Of a stretch of 64,000 nt of DNA, positions 17,239 through 26,945 are shown piece by piece. Source of the stretch: Mucilaginibacter gracilis (GTDB lineage Bacteria; Bacteroidota; Bacteroidia; Sphingobacteriales; Sphingobacteriaceae); NCBI RefSeq assembly GCF_003633615.1, contig NZ_RBKU01000001.1, positions 1,426,001 through 1,490,000 of the forward strand, given 5' to 3'. The position numbers were made by a program, and so were the translations under genes. How positions within the stretch are numbered: position 1 is the stretch's first letter; each line of letters opens with the position of its first letter. The notes under the pieces are model-generated. The model made no database searches, was not told where the DNA came from, and was given only the letters and a program-made list of their open reading frames with translations.

Positions 17239-20133
17239 ATGCTACGTGTAGACAGTACAAAACCTTGCCAAATAGTATATTCGGTGTGTAAGCACGAGTA
17301 TTTGTCGTACGTTATAGAGCCTCACATCGTACAGCTAAACCCTAACGGCGAGTTTTCGCTCACCCACCAACGTTTATTTTCAAACACGGTAAAAGAGTTT
17401 GCAAACTTTATTGACGATACCGATATTAAACTCGTTAAAATTTTAGATGAGCTTGAACAAGGTGCCATCATTCGCAAATACCATAAAAAAGCCATACGCC
17501 CGGTTGAGTTTTTTTCTAAAATTTTTAACGAGCAGTTTTTCGACACCATCCGCCCAAAAATTGAAAAGCGTATGGTTGAGGCACTAAGCCTGTTACACAA
17601 CAAGCAGGTTTACCAAATGAGCAAAGAAGGCTACCCCGCCGGCAAACGCTTGCAGATAGCTACCGAAGAGGCGTCGGTATTATTCCATTTTAGGCGCAAC
17701 GAAACCGAAATAAGGTATTTCCCTACCATCAAATACCAAAACATGCGCATCGAGTTCATGTTTAAAAATGCCGAAATTATAAGCAACCACCCCGCCTGGA
17801 TGCTGCTTGATGACACTTTGTATTACTTTGATAAAGATATTGAAGGCAAAAAGCTATTTCCGTTTTTAAACAAACGCTACATCGCTATTCCGCGCTCGTC
17901 CGAGCAATCGTACTTCGAAAAATTTGTTGCACCGCTTATAGAAAAACACCACGTTTACGCCGAAGGTTTTACAATAAACAACGAAAAGCACGAAGCTACG
18001 GCCGTACTGAAACCCATTTATATAGAAAACGGCACATCGCAAATACAACTTTACTTTAAATATGCCAGTTATGTTTTCCCCTTTGGGGATGGCAGGCAGG
18101 TATCTGTACGGATAGAAAAAATTGGCGACGAGTATACCATCCATCGCGTTAAGCGCTCCATTGGCTGGGAAAGAGGCAAACTAAAGGAGCTGGAAGACCG
18201 TGGATTAAAAATTGTATCGAGCCTGTTCCAAAACCTGGAGGTAAAGGGTGGCGATGAGGAGATTGACCATTCCTTCTCGGTATTTGAGTGGTTAAACCAA
18301 CACCACGACGAGCTTACCGGCCTCAACTTTGAGCTTGAACAACCCGAAGGAAAAAAACGCTATGTGTTTGGCAACAGTAAAATAGACCTCGAAGTTAAAG
18401 AAGGGAACGATTGGTTTGATATACACGCTATTGTGCATTTTGGGCCCTACCAAATACCTTTTATGGAATTGCGTAACCATATATTAAACCGCAAAAAAGA
18501 ATTTATTTTACCGTCGGGCGAGATAGCTGTAATACCCGAAAAATGGTTTTCGCAATACGGCAACCTATTGGCTTTTACCGAGAACGACAAAAGTTTAAAG
18601 CTAAAAAAACACCACATAGGCCTCTTAAATGATTTGGATGACGGCACTATGGCCAGGGTTGCTATTAACCGCAAAATGCAAAAACTTACCGATTTTGAGC
18701 AAATGGACGATGTGGACATGCCGGTGCATTTTACAGGCACCCTTCGCCACTACCAAAAGGCGGGTTACAACTGGTTCCACTTTTTAAAAGATTATAATTT
18801 TGGCGGCTGCCTTGCCGACGATATGGGCCTGGGTAAAACCATACAAACGCTGGCCCTGTTACAAAAAAACAAAGAAGAAGCCGAGGCTGCAGGCAGTAAA
18901 GCAACATCGCTCATTGTTATGCCAACTTCGTTAATTTACAACTGGCTTAACGAGGCCACCAAGTTTGCGCCGCAACTCAAATTAATGGTACATACGGGCA
19001 CATTGCGTAATAAACTGCCCGAACATTTTGGCAATTTTGATGTGGTGATAACCACCTATGGCATTACCCGTATTGATATTGATGTGCTGAACAACTTTTT
19101 TTTCGATTACATTATTTTAGACGAAAGCCAAAACATCAAAAACCCGTCATCAAAATCGTTCCGCTCGGTTAAGCTGTTAAAATCGCGGTTCAAGCTGATA
19201 TTAAGCGGTACGCCGGTAGAAAACTCGGTGAATGATTTGTGGACACAAATGTCGTTCATAAACCCTGGCTTGCTTGGCAGTCAGCAGTTTTTTATGAACG
19301 AGTTTGTAACGCCCATCGAAAAAAAGAAAGACGAAGAAAAGGCCCGCAAACTACAGGCCCTAATTAAACCTTTTGTATTGCGCCGCACTAAAGAGCAGGT
19401 TGCGACTGAACTACCGCCCAAAACCGAAAACCTGTTTTACTGCCAGATGAGCGACGACCAGGCCGAGGTTTATGAAAAAGTAAAATCGGAGTACCGCAAC
19501 GAGTTATTAAAAAGTTTGGAAGATGGCACCTTTGCAAAATCGCAGATGCAGGTATTGCAGGGCCTTATTAAGCTAAGGCAAATAGCCAACCATCCATCTA
19601 TGATAGATGAGAATTACGAAGGCGACTCGGGCAAGTTTGAAAATGTTACCCACACCTTAACCAATGTTTTGGAAGCAGGGCATAAGGTGCTGATATTTTC
19701 GCAGTTTGTAAAGCAGCTAACCATTTACCGCCAGCACATGGAAAAAGAAAACATTCCATATTTGTACCTGGATGGTAGCACCCAAAACCGTGGCGAGATA
19801 GTCAAAAAATTTCAGGAAGACGAAAAGACCCGCGTATTCCTCATCTCGATAAAAGCGGGCGGCGTAGGTTTAAATTTAACTGAAGCCGATTATGTTTTTA
19901 TTCTGGACCCCTGGTGGAACCCCGCCGTTGAGCAACAGGCTATTGATCGTACACACCGTATAGGCCAAACCAAAAATGTATTCATTTACAAATTCATCAC
20001 CAAAGATTCGGTAGAGGAGAAGATACTGGCCCTGCAACAACGCAAGCTTAAACTATCAAGCGCGTTAATAACCACCGAAGAAAGTTTTATCAAATCGTTA
20101 TCGCCGGAGGATATTAAGGAAATTTTGGGTTAG
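17239..20133 (+). CDS. SNF2-family DEAD/DEAH-box ATPase
   Basis: 964 residues. The first 480 residues form an uncharacterised N-terminal region. The motor follows: Walker A DDMGLGKT at about 527, motif II as DESQN (about 626), SGTPVENS, then the helicase C half with LIFSQFVKQL, GGVGLNLTEAD and DRTHRIGQ (about 905). It is the bacterial Swi2/Snf2 type thought to translocate on DNA or remodel nucleoprotein, not a processive helicase. It stands alone, convergent with aat, and ends at a GC-rich hairpin. It is not the Lhr helicase of the ligase-associated set. Confidence 0.92.
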   Translation: MLRVDSTKPCQIVYSVCKHEYLSYVIEPHIVQLNPNGEFSLTHQRLFSNTVKEFANFIDDTDIKLVKILDELEQGAIIRKYHKKAIRPVEFFSKIFNEQFFDTIRPKIEKRMVEALSLLHNKQVYQMSKEGYPAGKRLQIATEEASVLFHFRRNETEIRYFPTIKYQNMRIEFMFKNAEIISNHPAWMLLDDTLYYFDKDIEGKKLFPFLNKRYIAIPRSSEQSYFEKFVAPLIEKHHVYAEGFTINNEKHEATAVLKPIYIENGTSQIQLYFKYASYVFPFGDGRQVSVRIEKIGDEYTIHRVKRSIGWERGKLKELEDRGLKIVSSLFQNLEVKGGDEEIDHSFSVFEWLNQHHDELTGLNFELEQPEGKKRYVFGNSKIDLEVKEGNDWFDIHAIVHFGPYQIPFMELRNHILNRKKEFILPSGEIAVIPEKWFSQYGNLLAFTENDKSLKLKKHHIGLLNDLDDGTMARVAINRKMQKLTDFEQMDDVDMPVHFTGTLRHYQKAGYNWFHFLKDYNFGGCLADDMGLGKTIQTLALLQKNKEEAEAAGSKATSLIVMPTSLIYNWLNEATKFAPQLKLMVHTGTLRNKLPEHFGNFDVVITTYGITRIDIDVLNNFFFDYIILDESQNIKNPSSKSFRSVKLLKSRFKLILSGTPVENSVNDLWTQMSFINPGLLGSQQFFMNEFVTPIEKKKDEEKARKLQALIKPFVLRRTKEQVATELPPKTENLFYCQMSDDQAEVYEKVKSEYRNELLKSLEDGTFAKSQMQVLQGLIKLRQIANHPSMIDENYEGDSGKFENVTHTLTNVLEAGHKVLIFSQFVKQLTIYRQHMEKENIPYLYLDGSTQNRGEIVKKFQEDEKTRVFLISIKAGGVGLNLTEADYVFILDPWWNPAVEQQAIDRTHRIGQTKNVFIYKFITKDSVEEKILALQQRKLKLSSALITTEESFIKSLSPEDIKEILG

Positions 20134-20166
20134 CCCCCTAAACCCCTAAAGGGGGGAAAAAGGGGG
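20134..20166. terminator. C/G-block hairpin between SNF2 gene and aat
   Basis: The core CCCCTAAAGGGG (20143-20154) is nested in an outer CCCCC/GGGGG pair (20134-20138 and 20162-20166). It lies between two convergent genes. The base pattern resembles the REP-like arms at 37754-37880. Confidence 0.6.
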
Positions 20167-20177
20167 AATAAAAAAAG

Positions 20178-20816
20178 TTATATTTCCTCATTATTCAATA
20201 TTGCCAGATAGTTGGCCCGGCTTATCATTCTCGCACCTAGGGACGATAAGTGGTCGGTGTAAACCTGGCAATCTATCATTCGGTATTTACCGGTTTGGCT
20301 AAGCGTTATCAAAGCCAGTTTTGATGCATTACTTACTTTGCTAAACATACTCTCGCCGCAAAAAACCTCGCCTATCTGTACGCCGTACAGGCCACCAACC
20401 AACTCGTTATTTTGCCAAACCTCTACCGAGTGTGCATGGCCTAATTGATGTAATGCAATGTAAGCCTGCTGCATATCGTTGGTAATCCAGGTGCCATCCT
20501 GGCCGGCACGTTCGGCATCGGCGCAGGCTTTAATCACGTCGGCAAAACAGGTATCAAACGTTACATCAAACCGCTTTGCGCGGATAATCTGGCCCATACT
20601 TTTTGATACTTTTAACTCGTTGGGGTAAAGCACAAAGCGCTCGTGCGGCGAAAACCATAAAATAGGCTCGTCATCGCTATACCATGGGAATATCCCATTT
20701 TGGTAAGCCAGCATTAACCTATCCGCACTTAAATCGCCGCCCACGGCAAGCAGCCCGTCATCTTCGGCAAGTTCGGGGTTGGGGAAAAGCAAGCGTTCAT
20801 CAAGCCTGAATATCAT
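20178..20816 (-). CDS. aat: leucyl/phenylalanyl-tRNA-protein transferase
   Basis: 212 residues, close to family length. Blocks GLLAVGGDLSADRLMLAYQNGIFPW (condensed: GGDLS, GIFPW), WFSPHERFVL, GTWIT, HSVEVW, GGLYGVQIG and GESMFS are diagnostic of Aat, which adds Leu or Phe to proteins with N-terminal Lys or Arg and so makes ClpAP degrons. It follows the DUF3857 gene by 10 nt and is probably the last gene of that operon. Confidence 0.95.
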   Translation of the reverse strand: MIFRLDERLLFPNPELAEDDGLLAVGGDLSADRLMLAYQNGIFPWYSDDEPILWFSPHERFVLYPNELKVSKSMGQIIRAKRFDVTFDTCFADVIKACADAERAGQDGTWITNDMQQAYIALHQLGHAHSVEVWQNNELVGGLYGVQIGEVFCGESMFSKVSNASKLALITLSQTGKYRMIDCQVYTDHLSSLGARMISRANYLAILNNEEI

Positions 20817-20826
20817 TAAGGCAAAA

Positions 20827-22749
20827 TTAAGCCTTCTTGCGTATCACCAGTTTTTTATTTTGAACTTTGGCTATATTATCCATGTATTGCTGCATTTCGT
20901 TGTATTTGGCAGCAGGTATTACGTAGTTGTTTAGGTTAAATTTTGTTGTGTTAACAATTTGATTTTTTGCGGCATCGTAAACATAGGTTACATCGTAATT
21001 ACCATAGCTAAACTTGAGGCTTGCATTTGGCGGTAACGATTCTACTTCGAAACCCGCGGGCAAATCAATAGTGGTAACGCAGGTTTTGCCCATGGGGTGC
21101 TCAAAATAGTAATCGCTTTTGCGTTTTTCTAAAACGGGCACGGTTAGCCGCCATAAGTCAAACAAACGGGGGCGGTAAAACTGCTTGTCGCCGGCCATAA
21201 TGTCGCAAAACTTATCGTATTCCATTTCAACATTAACCTCGTCAACACCTTCTTTATCACCAGCTGGTTTCAAATCAAAAACCGACGGTTGTTTAATATT
21301 AAGATTTCGTATCAGAAACTCTTTTTGTTCGTCTATTTTTTGCTGCGCCAAACCAATGTACATACTGCGGTACTCGCCGGTGGCCCAAATTTTAAGCGTA
21401 GCCTTGGCACCGCCGTCGGGCTGTAAAAACAAATGTGCCTCGCTTTTAAACTGATTATCGGTAATGGTGCTTTTTGGTGTATTAACCAATTTCCCGCCGT
21501 CTTCGGTTACTAGCAGGGCGTTCCTGTTTTCGGTAAATGTGCCCAACTTGCCAAAGGGTTGCGTGCTGCTGGTGCATTCGAGCCAGGTAGTATCATTTTT
21601 AAATGGCACACAAACTATGATATGATTAAATGGATCGGCCGGGAACGATGGGTCGGCAGGCTCCCGGTTTGCCTCCGCTCGCACTATTGCATAATACGAC
21701 GGTATATGAACTGCTTTAAGCAAAGCCGTCATATAATTTGACAATGCTTTGCAATCGCCGTATTTTTTTTGATCTACAAACGTTGCGGCAAAAGGCTTTA
21801 AACCGCCAATGCCCAACTGCACACTTACATAGCGCATGTTTTTTTGCATATAGTTATACAAAAATTTAGCCTTTTCCTTGTCTGTTTTTATGCCTGCAGT
21901 CATCTGCCTTATTTCTTCTTCTCGGGCCGGTGTTAACGAGCATACGTCGGCATTTAATGCCTGTTGCCATTTGCCGTAACCGGCCCAGGTACTTATATCG
22001 CCGGGCATGCCGCCGTATTCAAACGAGTTGGCAGCAAACATTACTGATGGCAAAACCCTCCAATCCAAGGCCTCCTCTTCAAGTTTAAACGCCTTTAGGT
22101 TCTTCACCTCCCAGGTGTACGAATCCATATTATTTACAACATCTTTTTTGGGTGCGATGGTAGTATTGCAGTTTTTATACCTGAAACCAATAGCTGGGTT
22201 AACCAGGAAGTGATATATTGAATTTTGAACCGACTTCTCCGACGATTGAATAAGCCATTTATTAAGATCAACATAACTGTTCTGTTCGGTTTCCGAAATT
22301 TGCTCCACAGTTACCGGGTAGCTAACAATGGTATGGCTGGTGCCAAGCATACGGTCGTCTGTAATTATTGATATCCCATCAGAAGCCGATCTGTCATACA
22401 TATCACCTTTGCGGTATTTTTTTATTTGTTTCCCGTCAGCATCATATATTATCATTTCGGCAGAGCTTACACTGCTAAACTTTTTATCATACCATAGCAC
22501 AATCGCGGCTTCGCGTTCGGCCTTTTCATTTAATACCGTTACAACCGAATGCTCTTTTATCACCATTTTACCCGGGCCCTTAACGGTAATATCGGTTAAG
22601 CTATAGCGCACAACTGCATTTGCATCCTTTTTTAACGAATCGGGTATGGTTGATGCTTTGTAAAGCTCGGCAGGCACATCTTTACTCTGGCTATAAACCT
22701 GCCCCGTAAGCAGGATTAATGCCGCAATAGTTAATAATTTATTATACAT
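20827..22749 (-). CDS. secreted DUF3857/transglutaminase-like protein, catalytic Cys present
   Basis: 640 residues with a signal peptide (ends GQVYSQ). An N-terminal DUF3857 beta domain is followed by a transglutaminase-like core: KYGDCKALSNYM (Cys), DPFNHIIVCV (His) and TTWLECTS (acidic position, E in place of the common D), then a DUF3858-like C-terminal beta domain. Such proteins are periplasmic or exported and of unknown substrate. Paired with a second DUF3857 gene 17 nt upstream, so a co-expressed pair; aat follows. Confidence 0.85.
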   Translation of the reverse strand: MYNKLLTIAALILLTGQVYSQSKDVPAELYKASTIPDSLKKDANAVVRYSLTDITVKGPGKMVIKEHSVVTVLNEKAEREAAIVLWYDKKFSSVSSAEMIIYDADGKQIKKYRKGDMYDRSASDGISIITDDRMLGTSHTIVSYPVTVEQISETEQNSYVDLNKWLIQSSEKSVQNSIYHFLVNPAIGFRYKNCNTTIAPKKDVVNNMDSYTWEVKNLKAFKLEEEALDWRVLPSVMFAANSFEYGGMPGDISTWAGYGKWQQALNADVCSLTPAREEEIRQMTAGIKTDKEKAKFLYNYMQKNMRYVSVQLGIGGLKPFAATFVDQKKYGDCKALSNYMTALLKAVHIPSYYAIVRAEANREPADPSFPADPFNHIIVCVPFKNDTTWLECTSSTQPFGKLGTFTENRNALLVTEDGGKLVNTPKSTITDNQFKSEAHLFLQPDGGAKATLKIWATGEYRSMYIGLAQQKIDEQKEFLIRNLNIKQPSVFDLKPAGDKEGVDEVNVEMEYDKFCDIMAGDKQFYRPRLFDLWRLTVPVLEKRKSDYYFEHPMGKTCVTTIDLPAGFEVESLPPNASLKFSYGNYDVTYVYDAAKNQIVNTTKFNLNNYVIPAAKYNEMQQYMDNIAKVQNKKLVIRKKA

Positions 22750-22766
22750 GGCTCAAATATTACAGC

Positions 22767-24740
22767 TTATCCTTTTTTTAATACAATTTGCTCATTCAGC
22801 ATATCGTTCATTTTTTTATAAAATTCGCGAAATTCGGGGTATTCAACATTATAATAAACCGTTTTTTTATAGTTTACTATGTAGCTTACTTTAATCATAC
22901 CGTCCTCTTCACCAATAAAGCGCCTAAAGGTTATGCTTTTATCAGGCATTGTCATACTCACATTTTTCGGCAGCGCGTCGGCCTTAAAACCTGCAGGTAT
23001 TTTATAGCTGCCTGTAATTACATAATTATTACGGCAACCAAAGTCAATATCGGTGGCACGGTTTTCACTTAAAAATGGGTTTGTTTTTAACGGACTAAAT
23101 AAGTTAGGATTAATGTAGATATAATTTTCGTCGGAAGCGGGGAGTGCGAGTTTGAAGCCTATTTTTTGGCACAGAGGCAAGGTGTCGATATCCATATTCT
23201 CCAACTTTAGAGAAGCTATTTCCAGGTTATTATCACCGTTTTTCAAAAACTTTTTGTACTTCTCCTCTCCATCTTTTTTATATTTCTCAACATTGCTCAA
23301 TTTATGATAGCTGTAACTGTTTATTTCTGCCGTTCCGTCTAATTTTCCATCGGGCAAAACACTTGCTACTATTTGTACCACCTCCCTTGCAGCTATGTCG
23401 TGGTCTATAAATAACAGATCATATTTCTTTTCCTCCTTGTCAATATACAAGCCAAACGAGTTAAGCAATTCGTAAGGTGTTTCGTTATAAACGTTGTATT
23501 TGCCGGATGCATCTAAAACATAATGTTTGGTACTATCAACCGGGATATAAACCACGGCGCGGTTAAATTGAAATAATGAGGGGTATGCACCCGATACCTG
23601 GCCATTTTGGCGCGTACTAACCACCATTGGATATACCTTAACGCCAGTTTGTTTAAGCAAGTGGCATAGTGCCAGGTTAATTTCGGTTGCGTTGCCGGTT
23701 TGCTTTTCCCAGGCTTTAACTGTGCCGTCTACAGTGTATCTGTAGTCGGCATCGTTCCACTTCATTCTATCCTTAACCTGTTTAAAAACAAAGGCTATTT
23801 TTTCGTCGTCGGTTTTAAATGCTTTAGCCTTGCTTATAATTAATTCCTCATCTTTTAATTTTCGCTTTAGTTGTCCGCCAAAATTGTCATTTTCAATAAG
23901 GCTGTTGCCGGCCTTCTCCCAGGTGTCGATAAACGAGCGCACAAAACCGCCAACCGGCCTAATAGATGTTAGCTGGTAATAGATGCGTTGCAAGTTATCA
24001 GCCCTCGACCTCATATAAGGCTCGTCGGTTAACGACGGAATATTAGCAAGTCCCCGGGTGCGTTTATCTGTATTATATGTAAAGGCTTGTGCGCCCATGC
24101 CAATTGTTTTAGAATCGGACCCGCTAATGTTTTTCACAAATGGCTGTAAAATATGTGTTTGAGTTTTATACACAAATAAATCGGGGGTTTCGGTACTTAT
24201 CTCGCTGTAGCGGCATGGTATGTTACCCTGAAAAAACCAATCTGGTAGTGAATAACTAGCAACATCTTGAAACCGGTATTTGTATTCGATAATAGAACCG
24301 GCCTTTACATTTGGAAAAGCAAAAACAATGGCCTGCCTAAACTGGTCAACGTTTTCTGTATATATCAATTTCCTTTCCAGTTTGGTTATTTCGGGTTTAC
24401 CATTGTTTTCGTTAATGGTTTCAACCTGCACATCGGTTATGTTTTCGGCGCGGTTTCCGCCATAAAACTCTATACGGATGTTTCCTTCGTCTTTACCCTT
24501 ATCGTTAAATATTTTAATGCGCTTGTGGCGCTCCATCACAATATTAAAATCCTGATCAAAGTACACATCACCTTTATCAAAAAGCACCATTGCATTGGCA
24601 TCCTTTTCAAATTCGCAGGCTTTAAGCTGTAGGTCGGCCATATCAACCTTGCCAAAAGGCATCGTTGCTGGTGTGGGGGCCTGCGCCAGTACATGGGTAA
24701 CAAAAAATAAACAGAAAACAGAGGTAAATACTTTTTTCAT
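22767..24740 (-). CDS. secreted DUF3857 protein with degenerate transglutaminase core
   Basis: 657 residues with a signal peptide (ends HVLAQ). Same plan as the next gene, but the core reads KQTGNATEINLALCHLL where a catalytic Cys is expected after GN, and FQFNRAVVYI where the His is expected; only the Asp block YVLDASG is kept. It is therefore probably a non-catalytic partner of the neighbouring intact paralogue. First gene of the three-gene unit with aat. No promoter with both boxes was found. Confidence 0.82.
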   Translation of the reverse strand: MKKVFTSVFCLFFVTHVLAQAPTPATMPFGKVDMADLQLKACEFEKDANAMVLFDKGDVYFDQDFNIVMERHKRIKIFNDKGKDEGNIRIEFYGGNRAENITDVQVETINENNGKPEITKLERKLIYTENVDQFRQAIVFAFPNVKAGSIIEYKYRFQDVASYSLPDWFFQGNIPCRYSEISTETPDLFVYKTQTHILQPFVKNISGSDSKTIGMGAQAFTYNTDKRTRGLANIPSLTDEPYMRSRADNLQRIYYQLTSIRPVGGFVRSFIDTWEKAGNSLIENDNFGGQLKRKLKDEELIISKAKAFKTDDEKIAFVFKQVKDRMKWNDADYRYTVDGTVKAWEKQTGNATEINLALCHLLKQTGVKVYPMVVSTRQNGQVSGAYPSLFQFNRAVVYIPVDSTKHYVLDASGKYNVYNETPYELLNSFGLYIDKEEKKYDLLFIDHDIAAREVVQIVASVLPDGKLDGTAEINSYSYHKLSNVEKYKKDGEEKYKKFLKNGDNNLEIASLKLENMDIDTLPLCQKIGFKLALPASDENYIYINPNLFSPLKTNPFLSENRATDIDFGCRNNYVITGSYKIPAGFKADALPKNVSMTMPDKSITFRRFIGEEDGMIKVSYIVNYKKTVYYNVEYPEFREFYKKMNDMLNEQIVLKKG

Positions 24741-24902
24741 ATGTGATATTTTGACGGAAAATAGTTAAAATATCAATACAAATAATATTTTTTAAAACAA
24801 AATTCACCTCCATTTGTATACGCGCTGGTTTGCCACGTTTTTTTATTAAAAAAGTTTACCAGCCGTTAAACCTTTAAAAAAGTTCCGAGTCAAACTTTAA
24901 AA

Positions 24903-24931
24903 TTGAGCGACGATAATCTCTTTTATATTTT
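24903..24931 (+). promoter_or_regulatory. promoter-like element without a following gene
   Basis: TTG (24903-24905), 18 nt, then TATATTTT (24924-24931), one base from TAnnTTTG, on the plus strand. It is followed within about 12 nt by a terminator-like hairpin and then by the opposing end of mqnD, so no coding region follows. See finding. Confidence 0.35.
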
Positions 24932-24943
24932 AGTTTAGGTATG

Positions 24944-24972
24944 GGTCCCGGCTGGTTACCGGGGCCTTTTTT
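24944..24972 (+). terminator. GC-rich hairpin with T-run next to mqnD stop
   Basis: Arms GGTCCCGG and CCGGGGCC (one G-T pair), loop CTGGTTA, then six T on the plus strand. No plus-strand gene precedes it. It may instead end mqnD on the minus strand, but there the T-run is missing. Confidence 0.5.
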
Positions 24973-25813
24973 ATGCCGTTAAAAACAGGTTTTGTGTTAT
25001 TGGCGGTATAATACCATTGGCCAAAGCCTTATCAAACAATAGTTGGATGGCTTTGCGCCCTTCGATACCCAACTCAACCGAGTACTTGTTTACATACAAG
25101 TCTATGTGTTTGTACATCACCGCCTCGCTCATTTCCTGCGAGTGCGAACGGATAAACTCCAAACCCGATTTTGGATTGGCAAAAGCAAACTCAACCGATC
25201 GTTTTATAATACGGTTAACTTTTAGCTGTACATCCGGTGGCAAATTGCGGTTAATTACAATACCACCCAGCGGAATGGCGCAACCGGTTTGCTTTTCCCA
25301 ATAATCGCCCAGGTCAATAACTTTATGTAAGCCTTTATCCTCATAGGTAAAGCGGTTTTCGTGAATAATTAAACCAATATCTATCTCATCATTCAGTAAT
25401 GCATCTTCAATTGCCGAAAACACCATTTCCACCTTATTTTTAGCTTCCGGAAATGCCAGGCCAAGTAAAAAATTAGCGGTGGTGAACTTACCGGGAATGC
25501 CTATTTTAAGGTTTGAAATATTAGATATTAAATAAGGAATATCCTGCTGTTTGGTAATGAGCATGGGCCCTACGCCAAACCCAAGCGCACTGCCCGAATC
25601 GAGCAGAACATATTTATCGGTAACGTAGGCAAATGCGTGGTAACTTAATTTGGTAATATCAAGCACGCCATTCATTGCCTTTTGGTTAAGTGTTTCTACA
25701 TCATCAAAAAACACTTCAAAATCTAAGCCCTCGGTATCAATTTTATGGTGAATAAGGGCATCAAAAATAAAGGTATCGTTAGGGCAGGGAGAAAAGCCGA
25801 GGGAAAGTTTCAT
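24971..25813 (-). CDS. mqnD: 1,4-dihydroxy-6-naphthoate synthase
   Basis: 280 residues. The start KLSLGFSPCPNDTFIF is the MqnD signature, and GFGVGPMLI and IGIPGKFTTANFLL continue the periplasmic-binding-protein-like fold. MqnD converts cyclic dehypoxanthine futalosine to 1,4-dihydroxy-6-naphthoate in the futalosine route to menaquinone. It follows mqnB by 11 nt. Menaquinone also serves the SdhCAB complex in this window. Confidence 0.95.
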   Translation of the reverse strand: MKLSLGFSPCPNDTFIFDALIHHKIDTEGLDFEVFFDDVETLNQKAMNGVLDITKLSYHAFAYVTDKYVLLDSGSALGFGVGPMLITKQQDIPYLISNISNLKIGIPGKFTTANFLLGLAFPEAKNKVEMVFSAIEDALLNDEIDIGLIIHENRFTYEDKGLHKVIDLGDYWEKQTGCAIPLGGIVINRNLPPDVQLKVNRIIKRSVEFAFANPKSGLEFIRSHSQEMSEAVMYKHIDLYVNKYSVELGIEGRKAIQLLFDKALANGIIPPITQNLFLTA

Positions 25814-25824
25814 TTGCAGATATA

Positions 25825-26454
25825 TTAAACCTTAGTAATTGAGCTGATGAGCTCAATGGCAAAGTTATTCAGATTTTTTATAGCCAGCCCTATCTTCCAG
25901 TTATCGCGGTTACGCTTTTCAACATAATTTGACACGGCTCTGATTTGTAAGCCCGCCACACCTGCCTTTTGGCAGGCATAAAAAAATGCCGCGCCTTCCA
26001 TACTCTCCATTTGCGGGGCTGCCTGCTCCATCACTTTTTGGATAGATGCTTCGTTACCATGAGCGGTATTAACCGTTATGGCTGTGGTTTTTTTTAGTGC
26101 GGCATTGGTTAAATAATTACCCAGACTGGCCGTAGTGTAATACTGGCTTTCGCCGAAACCCAGATTTTTGATAGCAATAAACGCATCGCCATCCTCGGCA
26201 CCAAGTTCCGATAGGTTGTCGCTAACAATTTCAACCACCTCGCCTAAGGCAATGCCGCGGTCAAAACTGCCTGCTATACCTAAATTAATTACCAAATGTT
26301 GTTGGTTTAGCGTAAAATAATTGCCCAGCGCATAGGCTGTTGCAACCATACCTACGCCTGTAATTAATACATCAAACGGTCTTTTTATATTAAAATGGGC
26401 CAGTAGGGGCTCTATTTCGGGCTCGGTAGCGGCAACAATTAAAATTTTCATCAT
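25825..26454 (-). CDS. mqnB: futalosine hydrolase
   Basis: 209 residues (or 208 from the second Met). A nucleoside phosphorylase-type fold: KILIVAATEPEIEPLL, TGVGMVATAYALG, NLGIAGSF, and MESMEGAAFFYACQKAGV, the last holding the ribose-binding Met-Glu pair. MqnB removes hypoxanthine from futalosine. The adjacent mqnD supports this over MTA/SAH nucleosidase. First gene of the mqnB-mqnD pair. Confidence 0.9.
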   Translation of the reverse strand: MMKILIVAATEPEIEPLLAHFNIKRPFDVLITGVGMVATAYALGNYFTLNQQHLVINLGIAGSFDRGIALGEVVEIVSDNLSELGAEDGDAFIAIKNLGFGESQYYTTASLGNYLTNAALKKTTAITVNTAHGNEASIQKVMEQAAPQMESMEGAAFFYACQKAGVAGLQIRAVSNYVEKRNRDNWKIGLAIKNLNNFAIELISSITKV

Positions 26455-26498
26455 GTTTTATACACTAAGTTATAAACTATTAGGCTGTTTTTGTTTTA

Positions 26499-26506
26499 TA
26501 TATTTG
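26499..26506 (+). promoter_or_regulatory. candidate -7 box before the PTPS-like gene
   Basis: TATATTTG matches TAnnTTTG and ends 14 nt before the ATG at 26521. No matching TTG upstream. It argues against translation starting at the TTG codon at 26491. Confidence 0.45.
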
Positions 26507-26520
26507 CAGCAACAATTGCT

Positions 26521-26940
26521 ATGATGATTTATATTACACGGAAAGAACATTTTAACGCTGCACATCGTATGTACCGCGATGAATGGAGTGCCGAAAAAAA
26601 TAACGAGGTTTTTGGTAAGTGTGCTAACCCAAACTGGCACGGGCATAACTACAATATTTTTGTAACTGTAAAGGGTGAAATATCGCACGCTACAGGCTAT
26701 CTGATAGACCTTAAAGATTTAAAGGTGATTATTAACGATTACGTTATAGAAAAACTTGACCATAAAAACATTAACCTCGACGTACCTTTTATGCAAGGTA
26801 AAATGGCATCAACCGAGCTACTTTGCATTGAGATATTTAACCAACTTAAAGCTCCCATTGAAGCTAATGAGGGCGTTTTTTTACATTCGGTAAAGCTGTA
26901 TGAAACCGAAAACAACAGCGCCGAGTACTTTGGCGACTAA
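26521..26940 (+). CDS. 6-pyruvoyltetrahydropterin synthase/QueD family protein
   Basis: About 139 residues. Zinc ligands are visible in HFNAAHRM and HGHNY; the catalytic Cys is in [14 protein letters not shown], which is nearly the eukaryotic PTPS pattern. LDHKNIN and the C-terminal LYETENN with its Glu complete the family. Its substrate is dihydroneopterin triphosphate, which is made by the folE product encoded 5 nt downstream, so the two act in sequence. Whether the product is 6-pyruvoyl- or 6-carboxy-tetrahydropterin (queuosine path) cannot be told. I start at MMIYITRK. Confidence 0.88.
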   Translation: MMIYITRKEHFNAAHRMYRDEWSAEKNNEVFGKCANPNWHGHNYNIFVTVKGEISHATGYLIDLKDLKVIINDYVIEKLDHKNINLDVPFMQGKMASTELLCIEIFNQLKAPIEANEGVFLHSVKLYETENNSAEYFGD

Positions 26941-26945
26941 GCAAC

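Noticed and set aside
17239..20133. SNF2 ATPase as the missing Lhr helicase of the ligase-associated set
   Set aside because: Motifs DDMGLGKT, DESQN and DRTHRIGQ are Swi2/Snf2, not Lhr.
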